Source: Uliginosibacterium sp.
GTDB lineage: Bacteria; Pseudomonadota; Gammaproteobacteria; Burkholderiales; Rhodocyclaceae
Assembly (NCBI GenBank): GCA_016718265.1
Contig: JADKDZ010000014.1
Location: 57,370-121,369 of the forward strand
Reading direction: 5' to 3'
DNA length: 64,000 bases
This document shows, piece after piece, positions 27,507 through 37,238 of this stretch; the first letter of the stretch is position 1, and each line of letters begins with the position of its first letter. The notes under the pieces were generated by a model. The model searched no databases. It saw nothing but the letters and a program-made list of their open reading frames with translations, and was not told where the DNA came from. A program made the translations under genes and the position numbers.

Positions 27507-28154
27507 ATGCAACTCATCATCGGCAACAAGAACTACTCGTCCTGGTCTTTGCGCGGCTGGCTCGCCGTCAAGGCAAGCGGACTGCCCTTTGAGGAAATCG
27601 TCATCCCGCTGCGGCAGGACGATACTAAAGCACGGATTCTGGCCTTCAGCCCGTCAGGCAAGGTGCCCTGTCTGATCGAACACGGCCTGGCAATCTGGGA
27701 TTCCCTGGCCATTGCCGAATATCTGGCGGAGGTCATGCCCAGCCTGTGGCCGCAGGACGCCTCGGCACGTGCACTGGCACGGTCGGTCTCGGCGGAAATG
27801 CACAGCGGCTTCCAGAGCCTGCGCAGCCAGATGCCCATGAACATCCGCGGCCGCTATCCCGACCATCCCGTCAGCCCCGAGGTCGCGCAAGACATCCAGC
27901 GTATCGAGGCGATCTGGAACGAATGCCGAAACCATTTCAGCTCGGGCGGGCGCTACCTGTTTGGCGCCTACAGCATCGCCGACATGATGTTCGCCCCGGT
28001 GTGCCTGCGCTTTGAAACCTATGGCGTCAAACTGACGGGGCTGGCAGGCGACTACCTGCAAACCATGCTGGCACACCCGGACCTGCTTGAGTGGATAGCT
28101 GCCGCCCTGGCCGAAACGGATCGCATCGTCGACTACGAGCCTAAACAGCCGTGA
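27507..28154 (+). CDS. Glutathione S-transferase family protein
   Basis: The 215-residue protein has an N-terminal thioredoxin-like domain (NKNYSSWSLRGWLAVKASG, with SGKVPCLIEHG and IWDSLAIAEYLAE for the glutathione site) and an all-helical C-terminal domain with the SIADMMFAPVCLRF motif. The active-site Ser is probably in NYSSWS. Such enzymes conjugate or reduce electrophiles with glutathione; the substrate is unknown. A GGAGG site lies 14 bases before the ATG. The VOC gene follows within 3 bases and hslR after it, so the three form an operon. Confidence 0.9.
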   Translation: MQLIIGNKNYSSWSLRGWLAVKASGLPFEEIVIPLRQDDTKARILAFSPSGKVPCLIEHGLAIWDSLAIAEYLAEVMPSLWPQDASARALARSVSAEMHSGFQSLRSQMPMNIRGRYPDHPVSPEVAQDIQRIEAIWNECRNHFSSGGRYLFGAYSIADMMFAPVCLRFETYGVKLTGLAGDYLQTMLAHPDLLEWIAAALAETDRIVDYEPKQP

Positions 28155-28156
28155 GG

Positions 28157-28555
28157 ATGGCGCCACGCATCAGCCTGATCACCCTCGGCGTCTCCGATCT
28201 GGCACGCGCGCGCCTCTTTTACGAGAAGCTCGGTTTCCCGGTTCGCCCGGAAAGTACGGGGGACGTCGTTTTCTTCGGCCTCAACGGCCTGTGGCTGGCG
28301 CTCTATCCGCGCCAGGCACTGGCTGAAGACATAGGCTGCGCGCGGCTTGGCGAGGGCTTTTCTGCCATCACGCTCGCGCACAATGTGCGCAGTAAAGAAG
28401 AGGTCGCGACCGTGCTCAGCCTCGCCGAAAACCTAGGCGGCAAGATTATCAAGCCCGCGCAAGACACCTCCTGGGGCGGGTTCTCGGGTTATTTTGCCGA
28501 CCCGGATGAGCATCTCTGGGAAATCGCCTGGAACCCCTTTTTCTGGATTGAGTAG
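28157..28555 (+). CDS. VOC-family (glyoxalase-like) protein
   Basis: A 132-residue protein with two beta-alpha-beta-beta-beta modules of the vicinal-oxygen-chelate fold: LGVSDLARARLFYEKLGF at the start and FADPDEHLWEIAWNP at the end. The Glu in HLWEIAW sits at the usual metal-ligand position. Substrates in this family vary and cannot be read here. The ATG at 28157 lies 3 bases after the GST stop; a GTG at 28151 would overlap it. Confidence 0.82.
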   Translation: MAPRISLITLGVSDLARARLFYEKLGFPVRPESTGDVVFFGLNGLWLALYPRQALAEDIGCARLGEGFSAITLAHNVRSKEEVATVLSLAENLGGKIIKPAQDTSWGGFSGYFADPDEHLWEIAWNPFFWIE

Positions 28556-28558
28556 GCC

Positions 28559-28948
28559 ATGGCAGACACTCTGACAGCAGTCCGTATCGACAAATGGCTA
28601 TGGGCGGCGCGCTTCTTCAAAACCCGCTCGCTGGCAACCGATGCTGTCGAGGGTGGACGCGTGCAGATCAACGGTCTGCGGGTGAAGCCTGCCAAAGACG
28701 TGAAACCGGGCGACCGCGTGGAGGTGTCGATCGGCGACATGCACTGGGAGCTGGTGGTCGAGGGCTTGTCGGAAAAGCGCGGCCCGGCGACCGAAGCACG
28801 CAAACTCTACGCTGAAACCGAGGCCAGCCAAGCGCGGCGGCAGAAGGCGCTGGAAGAGCGCCATCTGCGCGTGGAGCCGGCCGCCGAACTGCAGGGCCGG
28901 CCCACCAAACGCGATCGCCGCAGCATGGACCGCTGGCGCCAGGGCTGA
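28559..28948 (+). CDS. hslR: RNA-binding S4-domain protein, Hsp15-like
   Basis: The 129-residue protein has an N-terminal S4 RNA-binding domain (VRIDKWLWAARFFKTRSLA, GGRVQINGLRVKPAKDVKPGD) and a basic C-terminal tail (GRPTKRDRRSMDRWRQG), as in heat-shock protein 15. Hsp15 recycles stalled 50S subunits that still carry a nascent chain. It starts 3 bases after the VOC stop and is the last gene of the GST-VOC-hslR unit. Confidence 0.9.
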   Translation: MADTLTAVRIDKWLWAARFFKTRSLATDAVEGGRVQINGLRVKPAKDVKPGDRVEVSIGDMHWELVVEGLSEKRGPATEARKLYAETEASQARRQKALEERHLRVEPAAELQGRPTKRDRRSMDRWRQG

Positions 28949-28959
28949 GGCAAGCGCGC

Positions 28960-30024
28960 TCAGCGCGAGCTGGCGATCTTCACGAACTCCGGATCCACCA
29001 CCTTGCTGTGGGCATCGACGAGGCCAAAGTCCATCTGCTTGTAGGACCAGATCGCGCGGCCAATCTTGTGCTCGTTGAGGATGCTGACAAAGTCGCGCAG
29101 CCAGTTGCGGCTGCTTGCCGCGGGCGCCCGGTCGATGACGCCAAACTCGCCGCAGTACAGCGGACGTCCAGCGGCGCGCTGCTGGAAGACCAAGGCCTCT
29201 TCCACATAGCTGTACAGCATGGCGCGATCCATGGGCTTGCCGATCAAGTCGGCGACACTGCCCGCGAACTCGGGGTGACGGGCAGCAAACTCGACCAGTC
29301 CCGGTGCTTCGCCAGGATAGTCCACCGTCGCGTCCATCGTGCGTGGCAGCGGTGCCCACGGCGCGCGCTGGTGGGTAAAGATCAGCGGGTCGTAGAAGTG
29401 GAAGGTGTAGACAATTCTGGGGTCATCAATCAGCTCCAAGTCCTTCATGTGGAATACCGACGCGTAGATATTGCCGCCGATGATCAGATCGCGGTCCGGC
29501 TCGCTCTGGCGCATGCGCGCCACAGCCTGCTTGGCTAGGCGGTTCCACGGCCCGCTTTCGGGCAGCACGATCTCGTTGAGCAGCTCGAAGGCGAGCTTCG
29601 GGTAGCGGCCATGAAAGCGCTTGGCGATGGCATCCCACAGGGCAAAAAACCGTTCCTGGGCGAGCGCACTGTCGAACAGGGTGTTGCCAGCGTTGTCGCC
29701 TTCAAGCGTATTGGTAAAGCTGTAGCCCGGCGCATGATGCATATCCAGCGCCACGCTCAGCTGGTTCGCTTCGCACCACTCCAGACAGGATTCTAGGTAA
29801 TCGAAACCACTCTCGATGTAGGTCCCGGGCTGGGCATCGCTTTCAAGAATCTGGTAATCGAACGGCAGGCGGATGTGATCCATCCCCCAATCCGCGATCT
29901 GGCGAATGTCTGCTGCGGTGATGAAAGACTGAAAATGCGCGTGGTCGTAAGCCTTGTACTGTGACAGCCAACCACCAAGGTTGACGCCAACCGGTGCGTT
30001 CTCATAAATGGCGGGATGAGTCAT
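28960..30024 (-). CDS. GH5 glycoside hydrolase (cellulase-type fold)
   Basis: A 354-residue enzyme with the (beta/alpha)8 GH5 pattern: GVNLGGWLSQYK at the start, HIRLPFDYQ, LDMHHAPGYSF, the acid/base Glu in ELLNEIV and the nucleophile Glu in LYCGEFGVI. There is no signal peptide, so it probably acts inside the cell on short beta-glucans or glycosides. It could complement the GH1 enzyme at 8.7 kb. The gene converges on hslR with an 11-base gap. Confidence 0.87.
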   Translation of the reverse strand: MTHPAIYENAPVGVNLGGWLSQYKAYDHAHFQSFITAADIRQIADWGMDHIRLPFDYQILESDAQPGTYIESGFDYLESCLEWCEANQLSVALDMHHAPGYSFTNTLEGDNAGNTLFDSALAQERFFALWDAIAKRFHGRYPKLAFELLNEIVLPESGPWNRLAKQAVARMRQSEPDRDLIIGGNIYASVFHMKDLELIDDPRIVYTFHFYDPLIFTHQRAPWAPLPRTMDATVDYPGEAPGLVEFAARHPEFAGSVADLIGKPMDRAMLYSYVEEALVFQQRAAGRPLYCGEFGVIDRAPAASSRNWLRDFVSILNEHKIGRAIWSYKQMDFGLVDAHSKVVDPEFVKIASSR

Positions 30025-30150
30025 GGCGATTGCTCCTTGGAATGATGATGTCGTGCATTCTGTGCAAACCGCCAGAGTTGATCCATGCCCTCAGCTTGCC
30101 ATTACTTACCCAAAGACGAGACCGGAAATGCTGCGCGCACCCCAGGCGAA

Positions 30151-31038
30151 TCAGGGCAAGCTGGGGGTACACTCGCAGTGCGGTTCGCAGCACTCCGGAT
30201 GAATGAGCACTTTGGCGTTTTCCAGCGCAGTGGAAATCTCGTCTTCAATCCTGTCGCAAATCGCGTGCGCTTCTTCCAGGGTACGGCTTCGGTGCATCGT
30301 CAGATGCATGTCGATGTGGCGCGTCTTGCCGGAACGGCGCGTCCGCAGGTCGTGAAAATCCAGAATTTCATGCGAGTAGCGCATCACAGCCTGGCGCACG
30401 ACCTCCAGCTCTTCGGCTGGCAGACTGGTATCAATGAGGGGCTGAAACGCGTTACTGATGAGCGAAAACGCCTCGCGCAGGATGAAGAGCGCAACCAGGA
30501 TCGCGACAACCGGGTCAAGGAATGACCAGCCCGTCAGCCAGATCAAACCTAGCCCTGCCGCCACGCCGACCGAGGTGTACACATCCGCCTTAAGGTGCAA
30601 GGCATCCGCCTCCAGCGCAATCGACTGCTCTTCGCGCGCGACCTTGTACAGCCGCGCCGACACGATCGCGTTCACGATGGCCGACACCAGCATGACCGCG
30701 AAGCCCCACCCGACCGCACCCACAGGGGCCAACGCAAACAGCTTGTGGCCCGCCTCATAGATGATCCAGGCCGCGGCCACAACAATCAGCGCACCCTCGA
30801 TCACGCCGGATACGTTCTCCCATTTCTCGTGCCCGTAGGGATGGTCTTCATCAGGCGGCAGATCCGACACACGCACCGAAAAGAACGCAATGACAGCGGC
30901 CACAAGATCCATCATCGAGTGGATGGCCTCAGAGATGATGCTGACAGACCCGGAGATGACGCCCACCACGAGCTTCAACACGATCAACAAGCAATTTGAC
31001 GCGATGGAGAGCAGTGCGACGCGAGATTTACGATTCAT
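30151..31038 (-). CDS. Cation diffusion facilitator (CDF) metal exporter
   Basis: The 295-residue protein has six membrane helices; metal-site residues lie in ISEAIHSMMDLVAA and EADALHLKADVYTSVGV (the paired H/D-x3-D motifs of CDF proteins). HPYGHEKWENVS is the conserved loop, and a cytoplasmic C-terminal metal-binding domain ends in a His/Cys-rich tail (HPECCEPHCEC). It probably exports divalent metal (Zn, Fe, Mn or Co) against protons. The ATG at 31036-31038 is chosen over a TTG seven codons upstream. Confidence 0.9.
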   Translation of the reverse strand: MNRKSRVALLSIASNCLLIVLKLVVGVISGSVSIISEAIHSMMDLVAAVIAFFSVRVSDLPPDEDHPYGHEKWENVSGVIEGALIVVAAAWIIYEAGHKLFALAPVGAVGWGFAVMLVSAIVNAIVSARLYKVAREEQSIALEADALHLKADVYTSVGVAAGLGLIWLTGWSFLDPVVAILVALFILREAFSLISNAFQPLIDTSLPAEELEVVRQAVMRYSHEILDFHDLRTRRSGKTRHIDMHLTMHRSRTLEEAHAICDRIEDEISTALENAKVLIHPECCEPHCECTPSLP

Positions 31039-31213
31039 TGCAGGCCGCCAGAAAGTCAAAACGGGGCCGGATTATCCCAGATATTCACCGGAAAACTTTT
31101 CCAAGCAGGAAAAATTTCAATCAATACAATTAGTTATTGAGAACCGGATGCGTTAGCATTTCCAGTCGCAGGGCCTGGCAGCGCGGCAGATCTGACAGGC
31201 TCCGCGCGTAGCC

Positions 31214-31657
31214 TCATTCCGTCGTCAGGTCCCCGGCGATATACCCGGAAAGCTGCCGGATGGTCTGCTGCTGCTGATCGAGCATGGCTTTAACGGTATC
31301 GCCGATGGTCACGATCCCGATCACTTGGCCATGATCGACCACCGGCAAGTGACGGAAGCGGTTCTCCGTCATGATCGCCATGATCTCCTCGACGGTCTGT
31401 GTCGGCGACACGGTCAGCAGGTTTTGCGTCATCAACTCGCCAATGCGCGATTCGCGTGAGTTGCGGCCCTGCAGGATGACTTTGCGTGCGTAGTCACGCT
31501 CCGTGAAGATCCCGACCAGACGCTCACCTTCGATCACGAGTACGGCACTGATGTCTTTGCCCGCCATCAGCTTGAGTGCGTCGAGCACGGAGTGATCGGG
31601 TGATACGGAGTGAATCTGGGTGCTTTTTCGCGTGAGGATCTGGCCAACTGTAGTCAT
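31214..31657 (-). CDS. CBS-pair domain protein
   Basis: The 147-residue protein consists of two CBS motifs: ILTRKSTQIHSVSPDHSVLDALKLMAG...SAVLVI at the start and LMTQNLLTVSPTQTVEEIMAIM...HLPVVD in the second half. CBS pairs bind adenine nucleotides and act as energy or redox sensors. Stand-alone versions like this are common in betaproteobacteria; the target is unknown. Confidence 0.88.
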   Translation of the reverse strand: MTTVGQILTRKSTQIHSVSPDHSVLDALKLMAGKDISAVLVIEGERLVGIFTERDYARKVILQGRNSRESRIGELMTQNLLTVSPTQTVEEIMAIMTENRFRHLPVVDHGQVIGIVTIGDTVKAMLDQQQQTIRQLSGYIAGDLTTE

Positions 31658-31786
31658 GATTTTTCTCTCAGTCTGGTTAAGTGGTTGGGCTCCATTCTGC
31701 GTGGAGTGGCGCCGCTAGCGCCGCGCTCATCCCCGCAGACACGATAGGCCAAAACGAGGCTGGCCAACAAGTAGCCGCCCCTAGGT

Positions 31787-32914
31787 TCAGCGTGCGGCAT
31801 CCTTCCCCCCCCAGATCTGCTCGAAGTTCAGACCGACCATCGACGAATCGTGTGCCATGACACCGACAATGGCGTAGGCAGGCTCGCTGCCTGTAGTGCG
31901 GATGACCGGCTTGATCACCGGCATACCTGTCGAGTTGAGCAAGGTGGCCACGATCGGTGACTTGGGATTCGGCCCCCGCTTGCACACCACGCCGACCTCG
32001 CCGTTGGCGAGCCGGATGATCGCCCCGGGCGGGTAGATGCCGATTTCCGAAACGAGCTGCTTCGGGAATGGGTTCTTCCCCTCGTAGCTGAACTTGGTAA
32101 ACACTTCCTTGGTCGCCTGGCTGGCCATCATCGGCCGCCGGTGTGCGCGCGGGCTCACTTTGGCCGTAAATACGTCTGCGGTTTGCAGCAGCATGGCCAT
32201 CTCGCCAGGATTGCCCACTTTACGCGGATAACCTTTGCCATCCGGCGTTTCATGATGCTCAAGTACGGCGCGCAACCACTCGTCATCATTCACCCCTGCA
32301 ATGATCAAACGACGGGCGCCTTCGGCCGGGTGCTCATTCACGGCTTTACGCTGCTCGCGCAGCAAGGGCTCACGCTGGTTGCAGAGCCGGGTCTGCAAGT
32401 CAATCATCGCGATATTCATGCTCAAGGCCGCCGAGGTAAGACTCGTGCGCGCCGCGCTGTCCCAAGCCATGCGGCGCGCGACCAGATCCGCGATGATCGC
32501 ACTGTGCATGCTGTGTGCAATCGGATAATTGCGCTGGTCCATCAAGGTAATGGCCGCCAAGGCCAGATCAGGCGCACGTTCACTGAGCAACATCACCTGC
32601 TTGGCCAGCCGCTGGATCTCGTCCTGCAAGCTACCGTCCTGCGGGATGGCCTCCAGCACATACGCCAGGTGGGCCTGAATGCTCTCCCACAAAGACAAGG
32701 GATCGAAGACCTGCTGGACCGGGCTTTTCTCGTAGACGTTGAAGTCCGAGGTCTTGACGAACATCCCGCGCTCGATCAGGGACAGGATCTGCGCGTCACG
32801 CTCGATCACAAAACCCTTGCGCAGCAAGAGCTGCCCCGCCTCATCGTAGACATCCCAAGGCAATGGCTGGTCGAGCTTGAGTTGCTCGGACTGCAAACGA
32901 TGCATTTCGGCCAT
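31787..32914 (-). CDS. Degenerate HD-GYP-domain protein
   Basis: The protein has 375 residues from the ATG at 32912-32914. An N-terminal domain (LPWDVYDEAGQLLLRKGFVI) of the kind that precedes HD-GYP modules comes first. The HD-GYP region retains HHETPDGKGYPRKVG and the ADVFTA segment. The HD dyad itself (usually LLHDIGK) is replaced by SMNIAMIDL, so the metal site and c-di-GMP phosphodiesterase activity are probably lost. It may be a c-di-GMP receptor or scaffold (inference). A GTG four codons upstream is an alternative start. Confidence 0.78.
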   Translation of the reverse strand: MAEMHRLQSEQLKLDQPLPWDVYDEAGQLLLRKGFVIERDAQILSLIERGMFVKTSDFNVYEKSPVQQVFDPLSLWESIQAHLAYVLEAIPQDGSLQDEIQRLAKQVMLLSERAPDLALAAITLMDQRNYPIAHSMHSAIIADLVARRMAWDSAARTSLTSAALSMNIAMIDLQTRLCNQREPLLREQRKAVNEHPAEGARRLIIAGVNDDEWLRAVLEHHETPDGKGYPRKVGNPGEMAMLLQTADVFTAKVSPRAHRRPMMASQATKEVFTKFSYEGKNPFPKQLVSEIGIYPPGAIIRLANGEVGVVCKRGPNPKSPIVATLLNSTGMPVIKPVIRTTGSEPAYAIVGVMAHDSSMVGLNFEQIWGGKDAAR

Positions 32915-32985
32915 CTTCAACCCCACAAGAAAAGCGAGCGCCGACCCCCGCCGTAGACGTCGTCACCCGCTTGCTGTTTTACGAC

Positions 32986-33912
32986 CTACCGTGCGGCAAC
33001 TTGATGCTCATGCGCCCGGCGAGTGGATAGCGTGATGCCGCCCACGATGAGCAACATGCCTGCCAGGTGATACAGCTGCGGCGCTTCCCCGAGAATGACT
33101 GCCGACAACAGTGTCGTCGCCACCGGCATGAGGTGGATGAACAGACCGGCCCGCGCGCCCCCAACCTGTGCCACTGCCCGGTTCCAGAACACGTAGCCGA
33201 GAAAGGCGGGAAAGATTCCCGTGTAGGCAATACCGAGGACCGCCCCGCTTGACCAATGAATGTCCCGCCCCTGGGTCAGTTCCCAGCCATACAGGGGCAG
33301 CAAGCCAAGCAGGCCCAACATGATCAGCAAGGCAAGGAGCAGCATCGGCGGCAGACCCGCAGGGCGTCGCTGCAGCAACAGGGTGTAAGCCGCCCACATG
33401 AAGACCGAGATCAGGATCCAGATATCCCCCGGATTGAAGCCCAACGCGAGCAGGCGCTCGGCATCCCCCTGCGCCACGATCACGGCCACCCCGGCCAGCG
33501 AGATGCTCACGCCACAGGCTTCAAATACACTCAGGCCCTTGCCTTGAAACGCAAGCGACAGGCCGAGAATGACAATGGGGATAAACGCATTGAGCAACAC
33601 CCCATTGCTTGCAGTCGTGTATTGGAGACCGATATACGCCAGGGTGTTGTAGCCGGTAATCCCGAGCAGCGCCAAGGCGCCAAGCAATCGCCAGTGGGCC
33701 CGCAGGGCGGGCCACGCTTGGTGCCGATAGGGCCAGGCACCAGGCAGTGTGCAGGCGAAGGCCAGACTCCAGCGCCAGAATGCGAGCGCCACGGGTGGTA
33801 CTTCGCCGCGCAGGCCGCGTCCGACCACCCAGTTCCCGGACCAGAACAATACGGTCAGGATCAGCAGCAGATAGGGCTGGTCAGAAAAGCGGCGCGCCGA
33901 CACCGCACTCAA
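32986..33912 (-). CDS. DMT-superfamily (EamA) transporter
   Basis: A 308-residue protein with ten hydrophobic segments in two EamA repeats: the first has WSGNWVVGRGLRGEVPPVALAFWRW, and the second has AYTGIFPAFLGYVFWNRAVAQVG. Such proteins export metabolites or amino acids; the substrate is unknown. The likely start is a TTG at 33910-33912, overlapping the chemoreceptor stop (TTGA); a GTG three codons on is an alternative. Confidence 0.85.
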   Translation of the reverse strand: MSAVSARRFSDQPYLLLILTVLFWSGNWVVGRGLRGEVPPVALAFWRWSLAFACTLPGAWPYRHQAWPALRAHWRLLGALALLGITGYNTLAYIGLQYTTASNGVLLNAFIPIVILGLSLAFQGKGLSVFEACGVSISLAGVAVIVAQGDAERLLALGFNPGDIWILISVFMWAAYTLLLQRRPAGLPPMLLLALLIMLGLLGLLPLYGWELTQGRDIHWSSGAVLGIAYTGIFPAFLGYVFWNRAVAQVGGARAGLFIHLMPVATTLLSAVILGEAPQLYHLAGMLLIVGGITLSTRRAHEHQVAAR

Positions 33913-35528
33913 AGCTTGTAGGTAGAAACTATCTTGCTGACCTCCGCAGCGAGCACGTCGAGCTCATGTGCAGACTCCGCGCTACGCGCAGCCGCCGTAC
34001 TGGAATCCTCGGCCATCTGCGCGATCTTCTCCACCTGAAGAGCGATACTGGTACTCGCGCTCGCTTGTTCGCTGATCGAGCTGCTGATCTCATTCACCAT
34101 CTCGACCGCATTGTTGCAACCCGAACTGATCTGCAGGATGGACTGACTGATCTCATCGGTGCGCTTCACCCCCGCACCAACGCGCGACACGGCCAACGCC
34201 ATCCCGGCCTCGGCACTCTGCGCACTCCCGCGCACGGCATCCACCATCGCGGTGATTTCCTGCGTCGACTTGGCAGTTCGTTCCGCCAGTTTTCGCACCT
34301 CGTCTGCCACCACCGCGAAGCCGCGCCCCTGCTCCCCCGCGCGCGCTGCTTCAATCGCGGCATTCAGCGCGAGCAAGTTCGTCTGATCGGCAACTTCACG
34401 GATCACCGCGACAACGGTCGAGATACGATCGCTCTGCGCGCCCAGCTCGCGGATGCGCTCTGAGGCCTGCTGCACGGTATCCGCAATCGCCCGGATATCG
34501 AGCACCGTCGCATCGACCACGCCCCGCCCGGCGGTTGCCAGCGACCCCGCCTCTGCGGTGGCCTGCCGCGTGTCATCAGCACGCTCGCCCACATGGGCAA
34601 TACTGACGGTCAATTGCTGCACCGACGACGCCATATTGGCTGCCGCGGTGCTCTGCGCACTGGAAGACGACGCAAGCTGGTCGGAGGTCTCGTTCATGCG
34701 GGTCGAAGCCTGTGCCACCTTGGCCGCACTGTTGGCGATATCGCCCAGACTCGCCTGCAAGCGCTCAAGCAGGCGGTTAAGCGCCGTAGCCATCTTGCCC
34801 AGCTCATCTTTATTCTTGGCGGGAACCCGCAAGGAGAAGTCCAGCTCCCCTTCGATCCGCTCGACGGTGTTCTGCACCGTCGTCAGCCCCTTGACCACGC
34901 TGCGCCCGATCACTGCGCCAATCAGCGAGATAGCAATCACGCCAAGCAAGATCGTAATGCCAGAAAGCCCAGCGCTCCGTGTTGCCGCCACCTCGGAAGC
35001 CTTGCCCGTCGCAGCAGCTTGCTCTCGCGTGTACTTCTGGTGTGCTTCGAGCGCTGCACGAAGCTTCTCCGCCGCCGGATCGACGTCTTTGTCCAAGGTT
35101 ACCCGGGCAAAAGCGTTGTCATTCTGTCGGGACAAGTCCAGCAACTTTTCCAGTGCTTCCAGGTAAACGGCATAAAGCTTGCGGTCCTCGGCAAACATTT
35201 TCTTGTCAGTCTCGTCATTGACGAGCTTCTCATACTCCTGCAGACGCTTGTCGATGAATGCACGGCTCGCCGCGATTTCCTTGTCGATCACTTCCTTGCG
35301 GGAGGACTCGATCACGAGTGTATGACGCAAGGCATTTACGCGCGTCAGAAAAGTCTGGCTCTTGATGTCATCAATCGCCGTCGTGCTCGGAATGGTCTCG
35401 TTATTGATAGTCAGAATGGCTGACTGCAGTTTCTTGGTCCCGAGAAAGCCGATCAGCCCGACCGCAATCAAGGCAAATGCGCCGATGGCTGTCATCAACC
35501 AGATACGGGTAGCGATGCTTGTTTTCAT
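33909..35528 (-). CDS. Methyl-accepting chemotaxis protein
   Basis: The 539-residue receptor has an N-terminal membrane helix (IWLMTAIGAFALIAVGLIGF), a four-helix periplasmic domain of about 150 residues, a second helix near 190-210, and a HAMP region. The cytoplasmic hairpin tip is EVADQTNLLALNAAIEAARAGEQGRGFAVVADEVRKLAERT, as in class 36H-type receptors. The C-terminus lacks a CheR-docking pentapeptide (it ends STYKL). The ligand is unknown. It overlaps the EamA gene by a few bases and may be co-transcribed with it. Confidence 0.92.
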   Translation of the reverse strand: MKTSIATRIWLMTAIGAFALIAVGLIGFLGTKKLQSAILTINNETIPSTTAIDDIKSQTFLTRVNALRHTLVIESSRKEVIDKEIAASRAFIDKRLQEYEKLVNDETDKKMFAEDRKLYAVYLEALEKLLDLSRQNDNAFARVTLDKDVDPAAEKLRAALEAHQKYTREQAAATGKASEVAATRSAGLSGITILLGVIAISLIGAVIGRSVVKGLTTVQNTVERIEGELDFSLRVPAKNKDELGKMATALNRLLERLQASLGDIANSAAKVAQASTRMNETSDQLASSSSAQSTAAANMASSVQQLTVSIAHVGERADDTRQATAEAGSLATAGRGVVDATVLDIRAIADTVQQASERIRELGAQSDRISTVVAVIREVADQTNLLALNAAIEAARAGEQGRGFAVVADEVRKLAERTAKSTQEITAMVDAVRGSAQSAEAGMALAVSRVGAGVKRTDEISQSILQISSGCNNAVEMVNEISSSISEQASASTSIALQVEKIAQMAEDSSTAAARSAESAHELDVLAAEVSKIVSTYKL

Positions 35529-35789
35529 TGCTTGATCCTCGCTTGATGAAACGACGCGCGGAATAACGCCCTGCTACGCGCAGGCTTGTAACGCGCTTGA
35601 CCCAACAGGCTGACGCGACTGCTTCACGCGGCCAGCCTTCTCCCCCCAGATAGCCCTTATCGGCCGGACAGACCGCGAATGCATATGGGTATTAACCCCT
35701 ACACCTCGCCAAACAGGTCTGTGGTGCCCTCGCAAGATCGGCGACAATCGCGCTTCGCACACTGACTGGCCCCCTCGCCAGAGGCTGAC

Positions 35790-37232
35790 ATGCCCGATCC
35801 GACCCTGAGTTTCTTCTGGCACGACTACGAGACCTTCGGCGTGTCTCCCCGCCGAGATCGCCCGTCACAGTTCGCAGGCATCCGCACCGATGCCGAGCTG
35901 AATGAAGTCGACAGCCCCTGCATGCATTACTGCCAGCCGGCACCGGACTACCTGCCGGACCCGGAGGCCTGCCTGCTCACCGGCATATTGCCCCAGCACT
36001 GCCGTGAGCATGGACTGGCCGAGCATACCTTTGCGGAGGTCATCGAGCGCGAGCTGGCAGCGCCCGGGACAATAGGCGTCGGCTACAACACGATTCGCTT
36101 CGATGACGAAGTCACCCGACACCTGTTCTGGCGAAACCTGATCGATCCCTACGCGCGGGAGTGGCAGAACGGCTGCAGCCGCTGGGATCTGCTCGACGTG
36201 GTACGCACCACCTACGCCTTGCGGCCGGATGGCATCACCTGGCCCTGCCACGAAGACGGTCGCCCCTCTTTCAAGCTGGAACATCTGAGTGCGGCAAACG
36301 GGCTGCTTCACGAGGCCGCACACGATGCCCTCTCGGACGTCCGCGCCACCATTGCACTGGCGAGGCTGATCAAGACGACCCAGCCCAGGCTGTGGGACTT
36401 CTGCCTCGGCCTGCGCAAGAAAGATGCGGTCCTGCGCGAGATTGATCCGGCCAATCCCCGCCCCTGCCTGCATATCTCAGGCATGTTCCCGGCCGAACGC
36501 GGCTGCCTGGCCATCGTGTGGCCACTCGCGGCACACCCGGTCAACAAGAACGAAATCATCGTCTGGGATCTGGCGTTCGACCCGGACGAGCTGCGCGCCC
36601 TCGACGCCGAGACGATCCGCCTGCGGATGTTCACGCGCACGGACGAACTGCCCGAGGGGGTCAGCCGCCTGCCGATCAAGACCCTGCATATCAACAAGTC
36701 GCCCAGCGTCATCGGTAATCTGAGGACCCTGAGCCCGGCGATGGCCGAGAAGTGGGGCATCGACGTGGCCGCCGCGCTTGCCCACGCGAGCCGTGCACAG
36801 GCGCTGCCGGCGCTGACGTCGGTCTGGGCAGAGGTGTTCCGGCGTCCGCCCGCCGCGGGTTCAGTTGATGTAGACGAAGACTTGTACGGCGGCTTTGTCA
36901 GCACGGGTGACCGCCGCACGCTGGCCGAACTGCGCGCGCTCAGCCCCGAAAACTTGAGCACCCGCCGCGTCAGCTTTCAGGACGGGCGACTGGAAGAACT
37001 CCTCTTCCGCTACCGGGCGCGGAACTTCCCGGCCTCGCTCAGTGCAGAGGACGATGCACGCTGGCTCGCCCACCGCATTGCCAACCTGCACCACGGCGCC
37101 AACGGCCACCGTTCTCTGTCAGCCTTCTTTGAGCAGATCGATGCCTTGAGCGAATCCGCTGACGAGCGTGGCGAAGCGATCCTCGCGGCACTGTATGACT
37201 ATGCCGAGCAGATTGCTCCGCCCCACGCCTGA
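35790..37232 (+). CDS. sbcB: Exodeoxyribonuclease I
   Basis: The 480-residue protein is a DEDDh exonuclease with the length of E. coli ExoI (475). Metal ligands Asp12/Glu14 are in HDYETFG, GYNTIRFDDEVTRHLFWRN gives the second acidic motif, and HDALSDVRATIALARLI gives the His/Asp of motif III. It degrades single-stranded DNA 3' to 5' in mismatch repair and recombination. The ATG at 35790 directly precedes the catalytic domain. It converges on upp with a 6-base gap. Confidence 0.93.
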   Translation: MPDPTLSFFWHDYETFGVSPRRDRPSQFAGIRTDAELNEVDSPCMHYCQPAPDYLPDPEACLLTGILPQHCREHGLAEHTFAEVIERELAAPGTIGVGYNTIRFDDEVTRHLFWRNLIDPYAREWQNGCSRWDLLDVVRTTYALRPDGITWPCHEDGRPSFKLEHLSAANGLLHEAAHDALSDVRATIALARLIKTTQPRLWDFCLGLRKKDAVLREIDPANPRPCLHISGMFPAERGCLAIVWPLAAHPVNKNEIIVWDLAFDPDELRALDAETIRLRMFTRTDELPEGVSRLPIKTLHINKSPSVIGNLRTLSPAMAEKWGIDVAAALAHASRAQALPALTSVWAEVFRRPPAAGSVDVDEDLYGGFVSTGDRRTLAELRALSPENLSTRRVSFQDGRLEELLFRYRARNFPASLSAEDDARWLAHRIANLHHGANGHRSLSAFFEQIDALSESADERGEAILAALYDYAEQIAPPHA

Positions 37233-37238
37233 CTCCGC

